From positions 8,556,001-8,620,000 of the forward strand of contig NC_135250.1 of the NCBI RefSeq assembly GCF_964204865.1: 64,000 nt of DNA, in the 5' to 3' direction. Below are positions 1 to 11,000 of this stretch, in pieces. Within the stretch, counting starts at the first letter, position 1; each line of letters opens with the position of its first letter. The DNA is from Styela clava. Lineage: Eukaryota; Chordata; Ascidiacea; Stolidobranchia; Styelidae. The notes beneath the pieces were generated by a model. The model was not told the origin of the DNA. It made no database searches and saw nothing but the letters and a program-made list of their open reading frames with translations. A program made the translations under genes and the position numbers.

Positions 1-512
1 GGGTTATATTTTTTTGACTTCGAAGTGAGAAGCCCCCTGTAATTTTACAGTTTCCGATTTTACTACATAGGCCTACATCCAATGCCATCTCGGTTGCTTC
101 ATTTACCATATTGTCATCGAGAGTTCATGCACATATTCTCTGTCTAAATCTTGCGTTCAGTCGAAAAATAGAAAGGAATAGACGCTAACGATACAAATGA
201 TCCGAATTTAGTTTTTTTTTGTACAATAAAAGGAATAAAGTATAATGAAATAGTTTGCCGTTTTCAAGAATTGAGAATTTACTTATTCGCCCAAGCATGC
301 TTATCTGTAGATAGCACCTTCAAAAAGACGTTGTTCAATGTTACACTTACGTGAACGTCCAAACAGGACCAATTAGAATTGATTTTACATGTGATACGTT
401 CGCTAACAATGTTAGGGGAAACAACGAAACAAACAAAATAACACATTCACCTTCAGTAAGTAGGCTAGCGTTGCGCTACACAGCAACAACAGTCCCGAGA
501 ACATGTTTGTGT
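1..512. other. intergenic, no gene seen
   Basis: I see no exon with recognisable protein similarity or a convincing splice pattern on either strand. The stretch is AT-rich with short homopolymers. It ends at the left arm of a palindromic repeat. Confidence 0.5.
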
Positions 513-720
513 AGGTTCCATTACATTTGCACCCACGTACATTTGCACCCGCATCTGCATACTATTGCAACTATGGAAATTTTTTTCACGGATATTTGAA
601 CTCATACTACCCCTAACCCATGGATTTTAATACCCGCATATAGATTGAATCCGCGGATATACCGGTGCCCATACCAAATGTATGGGTTCAAATGTACGTG
701 GGTGCAAATGTACGGTCACC
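513..720. repeat. palindromic MITE, TTTGCACCCACGTACATTTG type
   Basis: The left arm (about 514-552) and right arm (about 681-720) are inverted copies that share the core TTTGCACCCACGTACATTTG with few mismatches. The 130 bases between them have no coding potential. This is the form of a short non-autonomous DNA element. I could not identify a clear target-site duplication, so the exact ends are approximate. Confidence 0.6.
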
Positions 721-939
721 GTTCATGTATTATTCTGGATGTCTGAACGCCAGAGCGGGACTTTTGGCTGACGTATGGTAAGCCTACTTATTATTCGTGT
801 GTATAACGTTAAAACTGTGTTATGCTGACGTTTTACTTATAATAAACTGTAATATTTTTGTCTACTGGCAATTTGGTAATATCCAAGACATCACACACAC
901 ATTAAAATAATAACAGAAGAAAACATCGCCGGACACTCT

Positions 940-1003
940 GCGACCCCATAAATATTTAAGGCGACCCCACCTGGGGTCGCGACCCACACTTTGGTGACCA
1001 CTG
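940..1003. repeat. hAT-like element terminus (fragment)
   Basis: Read on the minus strand, this begins CAGTGGTCACCAAAGTGTGG and continues into GGGTCGCGACCCC. That is the style of hAT-superfamily termini (CAG at the extreme end followed by a GGTCGCGACC palindrome). No partner terminus was found, so it is called a fragment. Confidence 0.45.
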
Positions 1004-1224
1004 CTTTACAGTGTACAAAACTGCTATGCGTAAAAAAGCCACATAGATATTCTTTGTGTAGCAAATTTTTGTTCCTTTGAAAAGATCATAAAAAGAAAAC
1101 TTTCACAGATTAGAATTTAAATTCAATTTTAATTTTTTTTTTTTTTTTTGAAGATTTACGTATGCGAGTCGCCACCGATCCTAATAACCAGTATAATCAA
1201 CCAAAGCTTTCTACATCTTTCCAC

Positions 1225-1285
1225 GACCCATTAAGATTCCTTTTGCGACCCACCAGTGGGTCGCGACCCAGAGTTTGGGAACCGC
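1225..1285. repeat. hAT-like element terminus abutting the duplicated arm
   Basis: On the minus strand this starts CAGCGGTTCCCAAACTCTGG followed by GTCGCGACCC, a second hAT-like end related to the one at 940-1003 and facing the same way. Its extreme base is directly next to the point (about 1286) where similarity to the anoctamin locus at 13214 begins. A poly-T tract (about 1132-1150) lies just to its left. Confidence 0.45.
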
Positions 1286-1410
1286 TGATTTAGACATTAT
1301 AAATACTTTTTTATTTCAAGTATATTTATCAACACCACTCAGAAAGTAGCAACTTCACTTTCATTACAAAATTACCAATTGGTACCTTATCAATTTGAAA
1401 AAAATATACA

Positions 1411-1736
1411 GCAGTGTGGCGCATCTTTCTAAGCGTTAGGAATATGCTCGCCACCGCTCCTCTGATTAACCTGTGTGGGTTCGCAGGTTTTATCCTGTGG
1501 GAATGATTATGTTCGAAAGGATTGTTGGACTCCTGGCCATCATAGGGTGGCCCACATAACGAATGGTCAGTTCGGCTCTTTCCCCCATCAAGTTCATGCA
1601 TGTATTTATGAAACAACTGACTGGCTAGCTAATACTATGCCCGACATAGACTGGTAACCGCACGAGAGGCCGATGGTTTGCCATATGGTTAAGACATCTT
1701 ATCGGCTTTATCTGAATATATAAATCAAATCCTAAT
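1411..1736 (+). repeat. tRNA-derived SINE, full-length copy
   Basis: The head (about 1411-1500) resembles a tRNA gene (GTGTGGCGCATC...CTAAGCG, then GTGGGTTCGCAGGTT), followed by a body shared with the other copies and a tail ending ATAAATCAAATCCTA. It is the mirror partner of the copy at 12749-13074 because both lie inside the inverted duplication, so these two are one insertion duplicated later. The B box here is decayed. Confidence 0.7.
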
Positions 1737-2431
1737 GTAAGATTGCAAAAAGTAATGTTCCTGCTCATTTCAGATTGACAGTCACCACATTTGATTTGTA
1801 ATAGAAGTCTTGGCTCATTACACAAAATTAAATATTTACAGTGTTACAAAAGCAAAAGTGGAAAACAATAAGCCTCATGCCAATACTAAATTTATTCGTT
1901 ATTTTTCGGCCTTCTTAGCCCGTTTGACTTGTTGACTTATGTTGTTTTGCTAGAGTTAACGTTTATACATTACTATATATGTTTAATTAAATTTTATATT
2001 CTCCTTTCGAAATATCCATTGTAACCGAATTAGAAGTTGCGGTAGTCATATGATTTATCTATCTTATCGGCTTCTCTTCCTCCAGAATAAAGAACAAAAA
2101 ACTCAATGTCAAAACGGCTATCAACTCGAATTGAAATTTCAACATTTTTTCAGATAAGGGTTGATAGGCCTTAATTGATAGATTATGCAATTCCCACTAA
2201 AATCGGCTTCTTGTCCAGTGCCAACTTCAATGAACATGTCCAATAAACATAATCCATATTACAAACATTCTGACATGTATTTCACCGTTAATAAAATTCC
2301 TATGAACAATTTTGGACTGTAAAAGTACTTTAAGGTGGTGCTCTACACTTTTGGACTATCACACAGACTAATAGTGTATCTAGCTACAAAAGGCAACTTC
2401 TCTTATATATCATTAGTTCTATAAAAAATAC

Positions 2432-5400
2432 CTGTAGAGGAGCTCTCAGATTGAGATCTTCAGCGTAGTGTATCAGTAGTGCCCATGGAATATGTAGTAA
2501 ATAGTATTGGACTGTTTTATCTACACTAACTTTTTCAACCTGTAAAAAAATAGACATAACAATTTTTAAATCTTTATTAAAGAAAGTTTATTTGAAAGCC
2601 CGATACTTGACTAAATGAACATAATATGAAACTACAAATCTTTCAATTTTTTGTGATCAGTTAATTGATACTCATTTTTTGGGGTCATATTTAAATTCAT
2701 AAAAAAATTGAATTTAGATGACATATTTTTTTTTATCACTCGTTCAACCAACTCAAGACTGGGAATAAAACACACAACCCCTCTGATCTTTTTAATTTTC
2801 TTTCTTTCAAGATTTTTCAAGAACTTTGATCTCCATCTTTTTGTTTGTCTTTCAAACTACGCTTTCTGCGTTTTGCTTCTCTTTCTTCTACACTCATTTT
2901 TTCGAAGCACTTTTGATGTTCTTTTGTGTTCATCTTCATGTACAAGAAAAATATAAACTATACTTTTAAGGAGAGAAGAATAGTCGATTATTCGAAAATC
3001 AAATACATACTCAAATTCATAAGAAAATGCCATTTATTGCAGTAGTTATAGCTTTAAATTAATCCAAGTTACTACATAATTGGTGAAATGTAAAAATATG
3101 AAACTGATCAGAATACTGTTATTTAGATATTTTATAGCTCCAGAAATTGTTTTGTGTGTTTTTGAAAAATCGTGATACATTTCCTTTCCTCCCTTGAGAC
3201 ACAAGCATGAGCAGAATCATATTTACCGACTTGGAACTCTACGCCATTTCAGCCTCAAGCTCCACAACCTCGCGTCAAGGGTAAATTGATGGGTTCGCAA
3301 ATTGCAATGTAACAACTGTATATGGGTGCAGAAATGTTCAATCAATCGCTGCATAACAAATAAAAACCAATGCATTTTTTTTCTCCATCGTCGTCAACAA
3401 ACTTTCTAGAAATTGACGGTGAGTTCAAACGATCACTGCCAGCATCACTTTCCAAATCACCCTGTTAGAGTTTTGAATGTTATTGTGTTAAAATAATAAT
3501 TCAGTGCCCTGGAACTGTGGAAGGATTAGTTGTCTTTTCCACTGTCCTTATATTGATTACTTGCAGAAGTTAGATTTGAGATATTGATATACAAGAAAAG
3601 ATTACAGATTAAGACTTTTTCACCAAATTCTAGTTCATGTATTTCAATTGGTCTCTTGAATGAGCTACCAAATTTTGAGCCAAAATGATTTGATCATGGA
3701 AACAATCATAAATAACAGATAAATAATCATAATTTATCAACAAAGTACATAACATCTTATAACCTCTATCGGAGCTCATTAGTTGTACATATTATTCCAA
3801 TTCAACAGGGTAGCTGTCCATGGCTAGTGGCAACTTTACAGAGCCTTGTTTTGAGAGAAAATGAGAATATACAACAATGAGTATTTAGTACTTTAGTACA
3901 TACTTATAATAATGGAACAAAAGCACATGATACTTGTTTGTATATTAATGTTAGGTATTTGTGAACAATAATTACCAACTTATGTCCATCTAATCAAGTT
4001 ATAATAAGAAACTCCAAAATTAGGTCATCAACTTAATTCAAGGATGAATAATGTTGTACCAGAGATGCAAACAAGCTCAGTTTTCAAGACTGTCTCCCAA
4101 TAAAATCCTAAAATTTTCAATTGAAGTTACGGAGCAGGCGGAATTTCCGTTAATACAATTTAAATATAAAGTTCATCACATTTCACAATGTGTTTCATAC
4201 GTTTTACAAAAATGAGGACTTGGACCCATATCACCGACGCCTAACATATGGGAATTGTATTTAGCCAGATCATACAAACCTCTGGGACTTTCAGTAATGC
4301 TTCCGTGTCCCACAAAGTGGCGCAACCAGCGGGAGGGTTACGGGGGTCGTGTCCCCCCGTTTGAAATTCGTTTTTTTTTTATTATTGTTTTACGTTCAAA
4401 CAAGGTCGTTCTACGGTCATAACAATCGGGTGAAAACTACTTTTTTCCAGTGCTTTAACACCTCGACGTAATTTAACACCGCCCGACTTCAATCATACCT
4501 TTTTGCTGTTAGTTACGTAATAATCGCTATCCCCGCGTATATGTTTGTATTCGAAAATGAGATATGTTACCTCAAAAAAGGAGAAATCGCGCGCTGTCGA
4601 TGCGAATTGAAAGCGACAATAGCATAATGCTATCTCTCTCTCTCTTGTGACGAATACCCTCGTGCTTCATCATCTTGACGCAATGTAACGCCGCCCGTCT
4701 TCATGTTATAATAATGCAGTAGAAACTCTGAAAATCTGGATACGAAAATTATTTTCGGAAAAATATTGCTTCGATTACCCTAAGATTTTCTACATATGAA
4801 AGGCCGAAAACCGAAAACGCCGTACACATCCTACCGCCCCCGTCCACGTTCTGGTTTAAAAACATTTCACAATTATTTCATTTTCTATCGCAATCGAAAG
4901 CAGCCATGTGTGGCACGGCAATAACTAACAGTCGTCGTGAAAGGTTTTCAATAAACTCCGACTTGAAGTGCTTATAAGACGTCGAGGACGTTTTTGGTTG
5001 AAAATTTTTTACATTTGTTATCGTATATTTCAATTTAGTCAAGATATGTTGTGCACCTCGGCAATAAATTTAAAAGCAAATCATGCCCTAATTAATTGTT
5101 TCCATCCTCAGTTTCGATAGTTATCGAACTTAACGGGAAAATTTTTAATTTCTTGCAATCTATGAAATAGCTTCTAAATATTATTCGGTTTCTATCAGAG
5201 ATTTTATCGTTATCCCGACGTCGTTGATAACAATATCGTTCATTTTAAGTTGGAGGTATTGGTTTATAATCAAAAAATTATAACACATAACATGAAAAAT
5301 TTAAATCAACGCCGACTCAAAAAGTAAAACACGTTTTTCCATCTTTATTCTCCATTATTGGCGGATGGAAATTTGGGAATCGGGTTTAACTAATTTGATT

Positions 5401-6620
5401 ATGATGACGATGGTAAACAAAAGTACACAAACATACCATACCGTTCTTAGTCGTTATTTCTCTGTCCTTTCTTCTTTCTATGTGCATATTAATACCATAA
5501 AACGTGTTTATTCTTGAACTCTGGGCTGATTTGAATATTTCATGTCGGCTGTTATGTATTTTTGTTTGTAAATGAATACCGCTAACTTAAACTGAACGAT
5601 GTTGTCATCAACGCCGGATGTCGACGAAATCCGCGATAGATATTAAATACTATTTAAGAGCTATTTTATACGCGCTAAATTACAAGAAATGAAAAAATTT
5701 CCTGTTATGTTCGGTCACTATCGAAACTGAGGATGAAAACAACTAATTAAGACACAATTTGCCGAGGACGCCTAAACCATCTCGACTAAGTTAAAATACA
5801 CGATAAGAAAATATTTTCAATCAAAAACGTGCTCGAAGTCTTATAAGTTCTTCAAGTCGGCGTTTATCGAAATTCTTTCATGTCAGCTGTAATATATTGC
5901 CAAACCACACAAGGACGACGACGCTAGGATATGTGCGCCATATTCGGGATTATTATAAACACGAAAAAACAGTATTTGAAGTTCGCGATATTTGAATTTA
6001 AATTCGATTTGGACATCCCTGCATTAAATTTGTCAGTTTTTAGTTGTGTTTCCAAAAATTAGTTGTAAATCAATTATTTTAATTGTCATTATGTCTTCCG
6101 GTGAGCTTCAGTTTAGTTTAAAATTCTTCTGGGGTTAGGGTCGGGAAAAGGTCCATTCGCAAAAAGTGCATTTTGTTTTTAGTCTTGACGAATTCACCCA
6201 ACGAGCAAGGCGCGGAACGAGGGAAACACTGGAATTTATTCAAGCCGTGTTTCACTTTCCACGAGGCGCAAAGCGAGGGAAACGTTGAAAATAATAAACA
6301 GCTTTTCGTTAGCAATTCGCTGGAATGTAATGGAAGGCGTTTTGCTACCCACGAGGTGCAAGACATAGCGAAGCGCCGTTAATGAACGAGGGCAAGGTAA
6401 GCGAAAGGCTGGGATTTAATCGATGGCGTTTCCCTTTTAACCACGAGCAATTTATCGTGTTTCAGCGGGGCGACACCTAGTGGCGTTGCGACTTACGTCG
6501 TGGTTGCAATGTGTAAATTCCGGTCGGACCCCCCCGCCCCCCCCCCCCCCCCCCCCCGTTGAAAACGGCCTGGTTGCGCCACTGGTCCCACATGCTTCCA
6601 TATTCGTCGGATTCGGTCAT
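2432..6620 (-). pseudogene. anoctamin-7-like 5' pseudogene (exons 1-4 relic)
   Basis: This is the mirror copy of the first four coding exons of the gene at 8012-19137. Exon 1 starts at an ATG at 6620 and runs to 4280, but it is split by the hAT element 4315-6584 and has a 12-base in-frame deletion. Exon 2 (3368-3461) keeps its 94 bases and both splice sites. Exon 3 (about 2770-2950) has at least one extra A in its poly-A tract after the VLRK codons, which shifts the frame into a stop. Exon 4 (2432-2539) is intact. Exon 5 and exons 6-8 are deleted. With an interrupted first exon, a frameshift and no transmembrane exons, it cannot make an anoctamin. It could still be transcribed, since the head-to-head arrangement also duplicates the promoter-side flank. 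Confidence 0.85.
4315..6584. mobile_element. hAT-type non-autonomous element, 2,270 bp
   Basis: The element is flanked by an exact 8-bp duplication GTCCCACA (4307-4314 and 6585-6592), which is present once in the uninterrupted mirror copy near 8040. Its terminal inverted repeats read AAGTGGCGCAACCAG at the left and CAGTGGCGCAACCAG from the right. An 8-bp target duplication and CAGTGGCG-type ends are typical of the hAT superfamily. I see no transposase reading frame. Inside is a long imperfect palindrome: about 4935-5240 pairs with about 5585-5905. A run of about 28 C residues lies near the right end (6530-6557). Confidence 0.85.
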
Positions 6621-6772
6621 AATTACCGTGCAATATAGACAAGAACTACAGAAAATTGCTCTCATTCACATTCAATAGGCAGTCAATGCCTTGAGGTAAC
6701 TCATCCCGAAGCAGATGTGAGCGCCGACTGAACGTAAATTGACGAATTTTGCAACGCATGTGCTAGTTAAGG

Positions 6773-7871
6773 ACGTATTTATATTTCCACCAAATTAAGG
6801 ATACATCATAGTGGTCCAAAGTACGCCAACTTAGTCCTGACGGAAATGTTCAGCTATCAAACAGCTGCAAATTATTCGCTATGTACAGTTGTATACTGTA
6901 GGCAATGAAACGTGCCTATTCTTTGAATTACGGTTGTTTTCTGTTTTGTCGTTATGAAATTGAAACGTTCATGATCCCGTATTCGAATTGCCTGCGATAT
7001 TTATCAAGAAATGTAAGAATGTTGCAATGCGCCTGGGAGTTGAAATAGGGCCGACGATTTGGGCATCGGCATCTCAGATTACTAGAGCCCAACAACGACT
7101 ACAACTGCCCAATTGCAATGAGTGCCAACAATAAACTTTAACAAAACGCTAATTTGATAAGTACCAAACAGCCTTCGAGAAACAATTTCATCTTCCACAA
7201 AATCATGCTTAGACAATCTTTACTTTTCCAGCCTTGCAAATCCATCACAAACGCACTTACTTATAAATGATCATAAGTCATAACGGTTTAATTAAATAAT
7301 TTACACCTAGAATCAGAGCGGGGCCTATGGAAGTGGGGACCCCATTGCGACTGCATAGGTTGCAGTGGCCTAAGGCTGCCCTGACTTCTATATGGAATTT
7401 GTAATCGCTACTTGAGACTCAAGTAAAACGACGTACCACAATGATTTTGACGCAGTCTACGACTGGCAGTATTTTGACCAATATGCAACCTAATTTCATT
7501 TTAGGAATCAAATTGATTTGAACAAAAATTAATAATGCACAGATGAACCAAGGTGGGCGGTGGAGGGGAAGCGAACAGCTTGTTTGCTTCCTGTGTCAGA
7601 GACTCATAGTAATAATTACACCGACACGAAAGCGACTGCATCCGCCACAAGCGAACGTCTAATACGCTAATGAAAAAAATAATAATTTCAACTGTAATTC
7701 TATGGTAGCTCAAGTACCTAACGTATAGATTACATATTGATTGCGCGTTAATGGTTCTTTGTGCATAGTGTAAAATTTAGAAGTATTGAAAATAATAATA
7801 ATAATATCATAAATTTTTTGCATGTTTTCTTGGATTACTTTACAGCTAAAGCCCAATAATTTTTTTTAGTT
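6773..7871. other. unique spacer between the inverted arms
   Basis: This 1.1-kb stretch is not repeated in the arms. It separates the start of the anoctamin pseudogene (leftward) from the start of the intact anoctamin gene (rightward). I see no exon with recognisable similarity. It is the only stretch that could hold promoter sequence unique to the locus, but no specific element can be identified by eye. Confidence 0.5.
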
Positions 7872-8011
7872 TTTAACTAGCACACGCGTTGCAAAATTAG
7901 TCAACTTACGTTCAGTCGGCGCTCTCATCTGCTCCGGGATGAGATACTTCAAGGCATTGAATGTGAATGAGAGCAATTTTCTGTAGTTCTTGTCTATATT
8001 GCAAGGTAATC

Positions 8012-11000
8012 ATGACCGAATCCGACGAATATGGAAGCATGTGGGACACGGAAGCATTACTGAAGGTCAAAGACAAAGTACCAGAGGTTTGTATGATCTG
8101 GCTAAATACAATTCCCATATGTTAGGCTCCCGTGATATGGGTCCAAGTCATCATTTTTGTAAAACGTATGAAACACATTGTGAAATGTGATGAACTTTAT
8201 ATTTAAATTGTATTAACGGAAATTCCGCCTTGAATTAAGTTGATGACCTAATTTTGGAGTTTCTTATTATAACTTGATTAGATGGACATAAGTTGGTAAT
8301 TATAGTTCACAAATATCTAACATTAATATACAAACAAGTATCATGTGCTTTTGTTCCATTAGTATAAGTATGAAATAGAACGCTAAATACTCATTGTGGT
8401 ATATTCTCTTTTTCTCTCAAAACAAGGCTCTGTAAGGTTTCACTAGCCATAGACAGCTACTCTGTTAGATTGGAATAATATGTACAACTAACAAGCTCTT
8501 ATATAGGTTATAAGACATTATGTCCAGTGTTGAGAAGTTATGATTGTTACTCTGTTATGATTGTTTTCATGACCAAATCAGTTTGGCTCAAAATTAGTTA
8601 GCTCATTCAAGAGACCAATTGAAATACATAAACTAGAATGAGGTTGGTGAAAAAATCTTAATCTGTAATCTTCTTGTATATCATTATCTCAAACAAAAAG
8701 CAATCTAACTTCTGCAAGTAATCAATATAAGGACAGTGGGAAAGACAACTAATCCTTCCACAGTTCCAGGGCACTGAATTATTATTTTAACACAATAATA
8801 TTCAAAACTCTAACAGGGTGATTTGGAAAGTGATGCTGGCAGTGATCGTTTGAACTCACCGTCAATTTCTAGAAAGTTTGTCGATGACGATGGAGAAGAG
8901 AAATGCATTGGTTTGTATTTGTTATGCAGTGATCGATTGAATATTTCTGCACCCAAATACAGTTGTTACGTTGCAACTTTAACTTCAAAATCAATTTACT
9001 CTTGAAGAAGGACTTTAGAGGTCGAGTTTAGCATGTTTTCATTGGTATTGGAGTCAGAGCAAGAGTCATAGTTATATTTTCAAATTCACTTGAGCTGGAG
9101 ACAGAAATTAAGAACCTCAATGCTGGTAATCAACGTCAAAATGTTCTACTGAAAGCAAAGATGCATTGGGTTAAGCATTCTAAACATAAAATTAAAAAAG
9201 GCTCTAGAATATCAAAGTTTTTGATGTCAAAATTATTTTTACATTTCCCCAATTATATAGTAACTTGGATTAATTTAAAGCTATAACTACTGCAAAAAAT
9301 GGCATTTTCCTATGAATTTGAATATGCCTTTGATTCTGAATAACCGACTATTCTTCTCTGTTGTATTATATAGATTTTGTACTTGTACATGAAGATGAAC
9401 ACAAAAGAACATCAAAAGTGCTCCGAAAAATGAGCGAAGAAGAAAGAGAAGCAAAACGCAGAAAGCGTGATTTGAAAGACAAACAAAAAAGATGGAGATC
9501 GAAGTTCTTGAAAAATCTTGAAAGAAAAGGAGTTGAAATCAAAAAGGTCAGATGAGTTGTGTGTTTGATTCCAAGTTTTGAGTTGGTTGAACAAGTGGTA
9601 AAAAAGCTATATTATCTAAATTCAAATTTTCAATCAATTTAAATATTACTCTGTCAAAAGAGCTCTTTTTAATAGAGATTTCAAAAGTACTATGTCTATT
9701 TTTGTACAGGATGAAAAAGTTAGTGTAGATAAAACAGTGCAATACTATTTACTACATATTCCATGGGCACTACTGATACACTACGCTGAAGATCTCAATC
9801 TGAGAGCTCCTCTACAGGTATTTTTTTAGAACTAATGATATATAAGAGAAGTTGCCTTTTGTATCTAGATACACTATTACTCTGTGTGATAGTCCAAAAG
9901 TGTAGAGCACCCCCTTAAAGTACTTTTACAATCCAAAATTGTTCATAGGAATTTTATTAACAGTGAAATACATGCCAGAATGTTTGTAATATGGATGATG
10001 TTTATTGGACATGTTCATTGAAGTTGGTACTGGACAAGAAGCCAATTTTAGTGGGAATTGCATAATCTATCAATGATCGTTATCTCTAATATTTTTGTAG
10101 CTTCGTGAATACAAAAGTAAACAGTGGTCTGCAAGCTTGTTAAATCATTGCAAAGCAAGAAATATTATGGAAATTGATGTCCCGAATCGCCCAGCATTGT
10201 ATTTCACCTGCACATTTCGACAATCGAAACTGCACAAGTGGGTATCTGTAAAAATGTTGAAATTTCAGTTCTTGAGTTGATAGCGGTTTTGACATTGGGT
10301 TTTTTGTTCTTTATTCTGGGGGAGGAAAAGCCGATAAGATAGATAAATCATATGACTACCTCAGCTTCTAATTCGGTTACAATGGATATTTCGAAAGGGA
10401 AATATAACATTTAATTAAACATATATAGTAATGTATAAACTTTAACTCTAGCAAAACAACATACCAGTAAGTAAACAAGTCAAATGAGCTAAAAAGGCCA
10501 AAAAATACCATTCTGTTAATAAAGACTCAATTGTCCATGAATTTTTATTATTTGTTTACAGTTTTCTTGGAAGTGATGACCCTAAAAATTATTTCAAAGA
10601 AACAGATAGACAACGCATAGCTTGGGAAATCCTCGAAGTAACTGCTTATGGAAAGAAAAAGAAAGCTGAAGTTGGTAAGCAATCACATATTGAATTCACT
10701 TACATAGGGGAAAGTAATGAATCATTCATGTGCAGGTTTTAACTGTGAGTGCACTTAAACTAGAAAGAAATATGGTAAACCACAATTCTTGCCAATATAG
10801 TTAGCATTTTAGGAATTTGACTTTACGAAATATAGACTGCGCCACTATCATGTAAGCAAGTAATTGATAACTACAATTTGAAGATTAATTTTTTGTGGCT
10901 TAAAAGGAATTGAAAGATTGTTGGCAGAAGAAGTATTTGATGCTGCATTTCCTTTACATGATGGACCATTTCGTCTCCCTCGTAACCAAGAAAAGGTTTG

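Larger units (their letters stand above)
1286..6772 (-). repeat. left arm of large inverted duplication
   Basis: This segment is the reverse complement of 7872-13214, in three blocks: 1286-1890 matches about 12603-13214; 1890-4314 matches about 8040-10512; and 6585-6772 matches 7872-8049. Relative to the right arm it lacks about 2.1 kb (10512-12604, covering exons 6, 7 and 8) and about 180 bases around exon 5, and it has gained the hAT element at 4315-6584. The arms are separated by a 1.1-kb unique spacer. The shared parts are similar enough to align by eye, with scattered substitutions and small indels. Confidence 0.85.
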
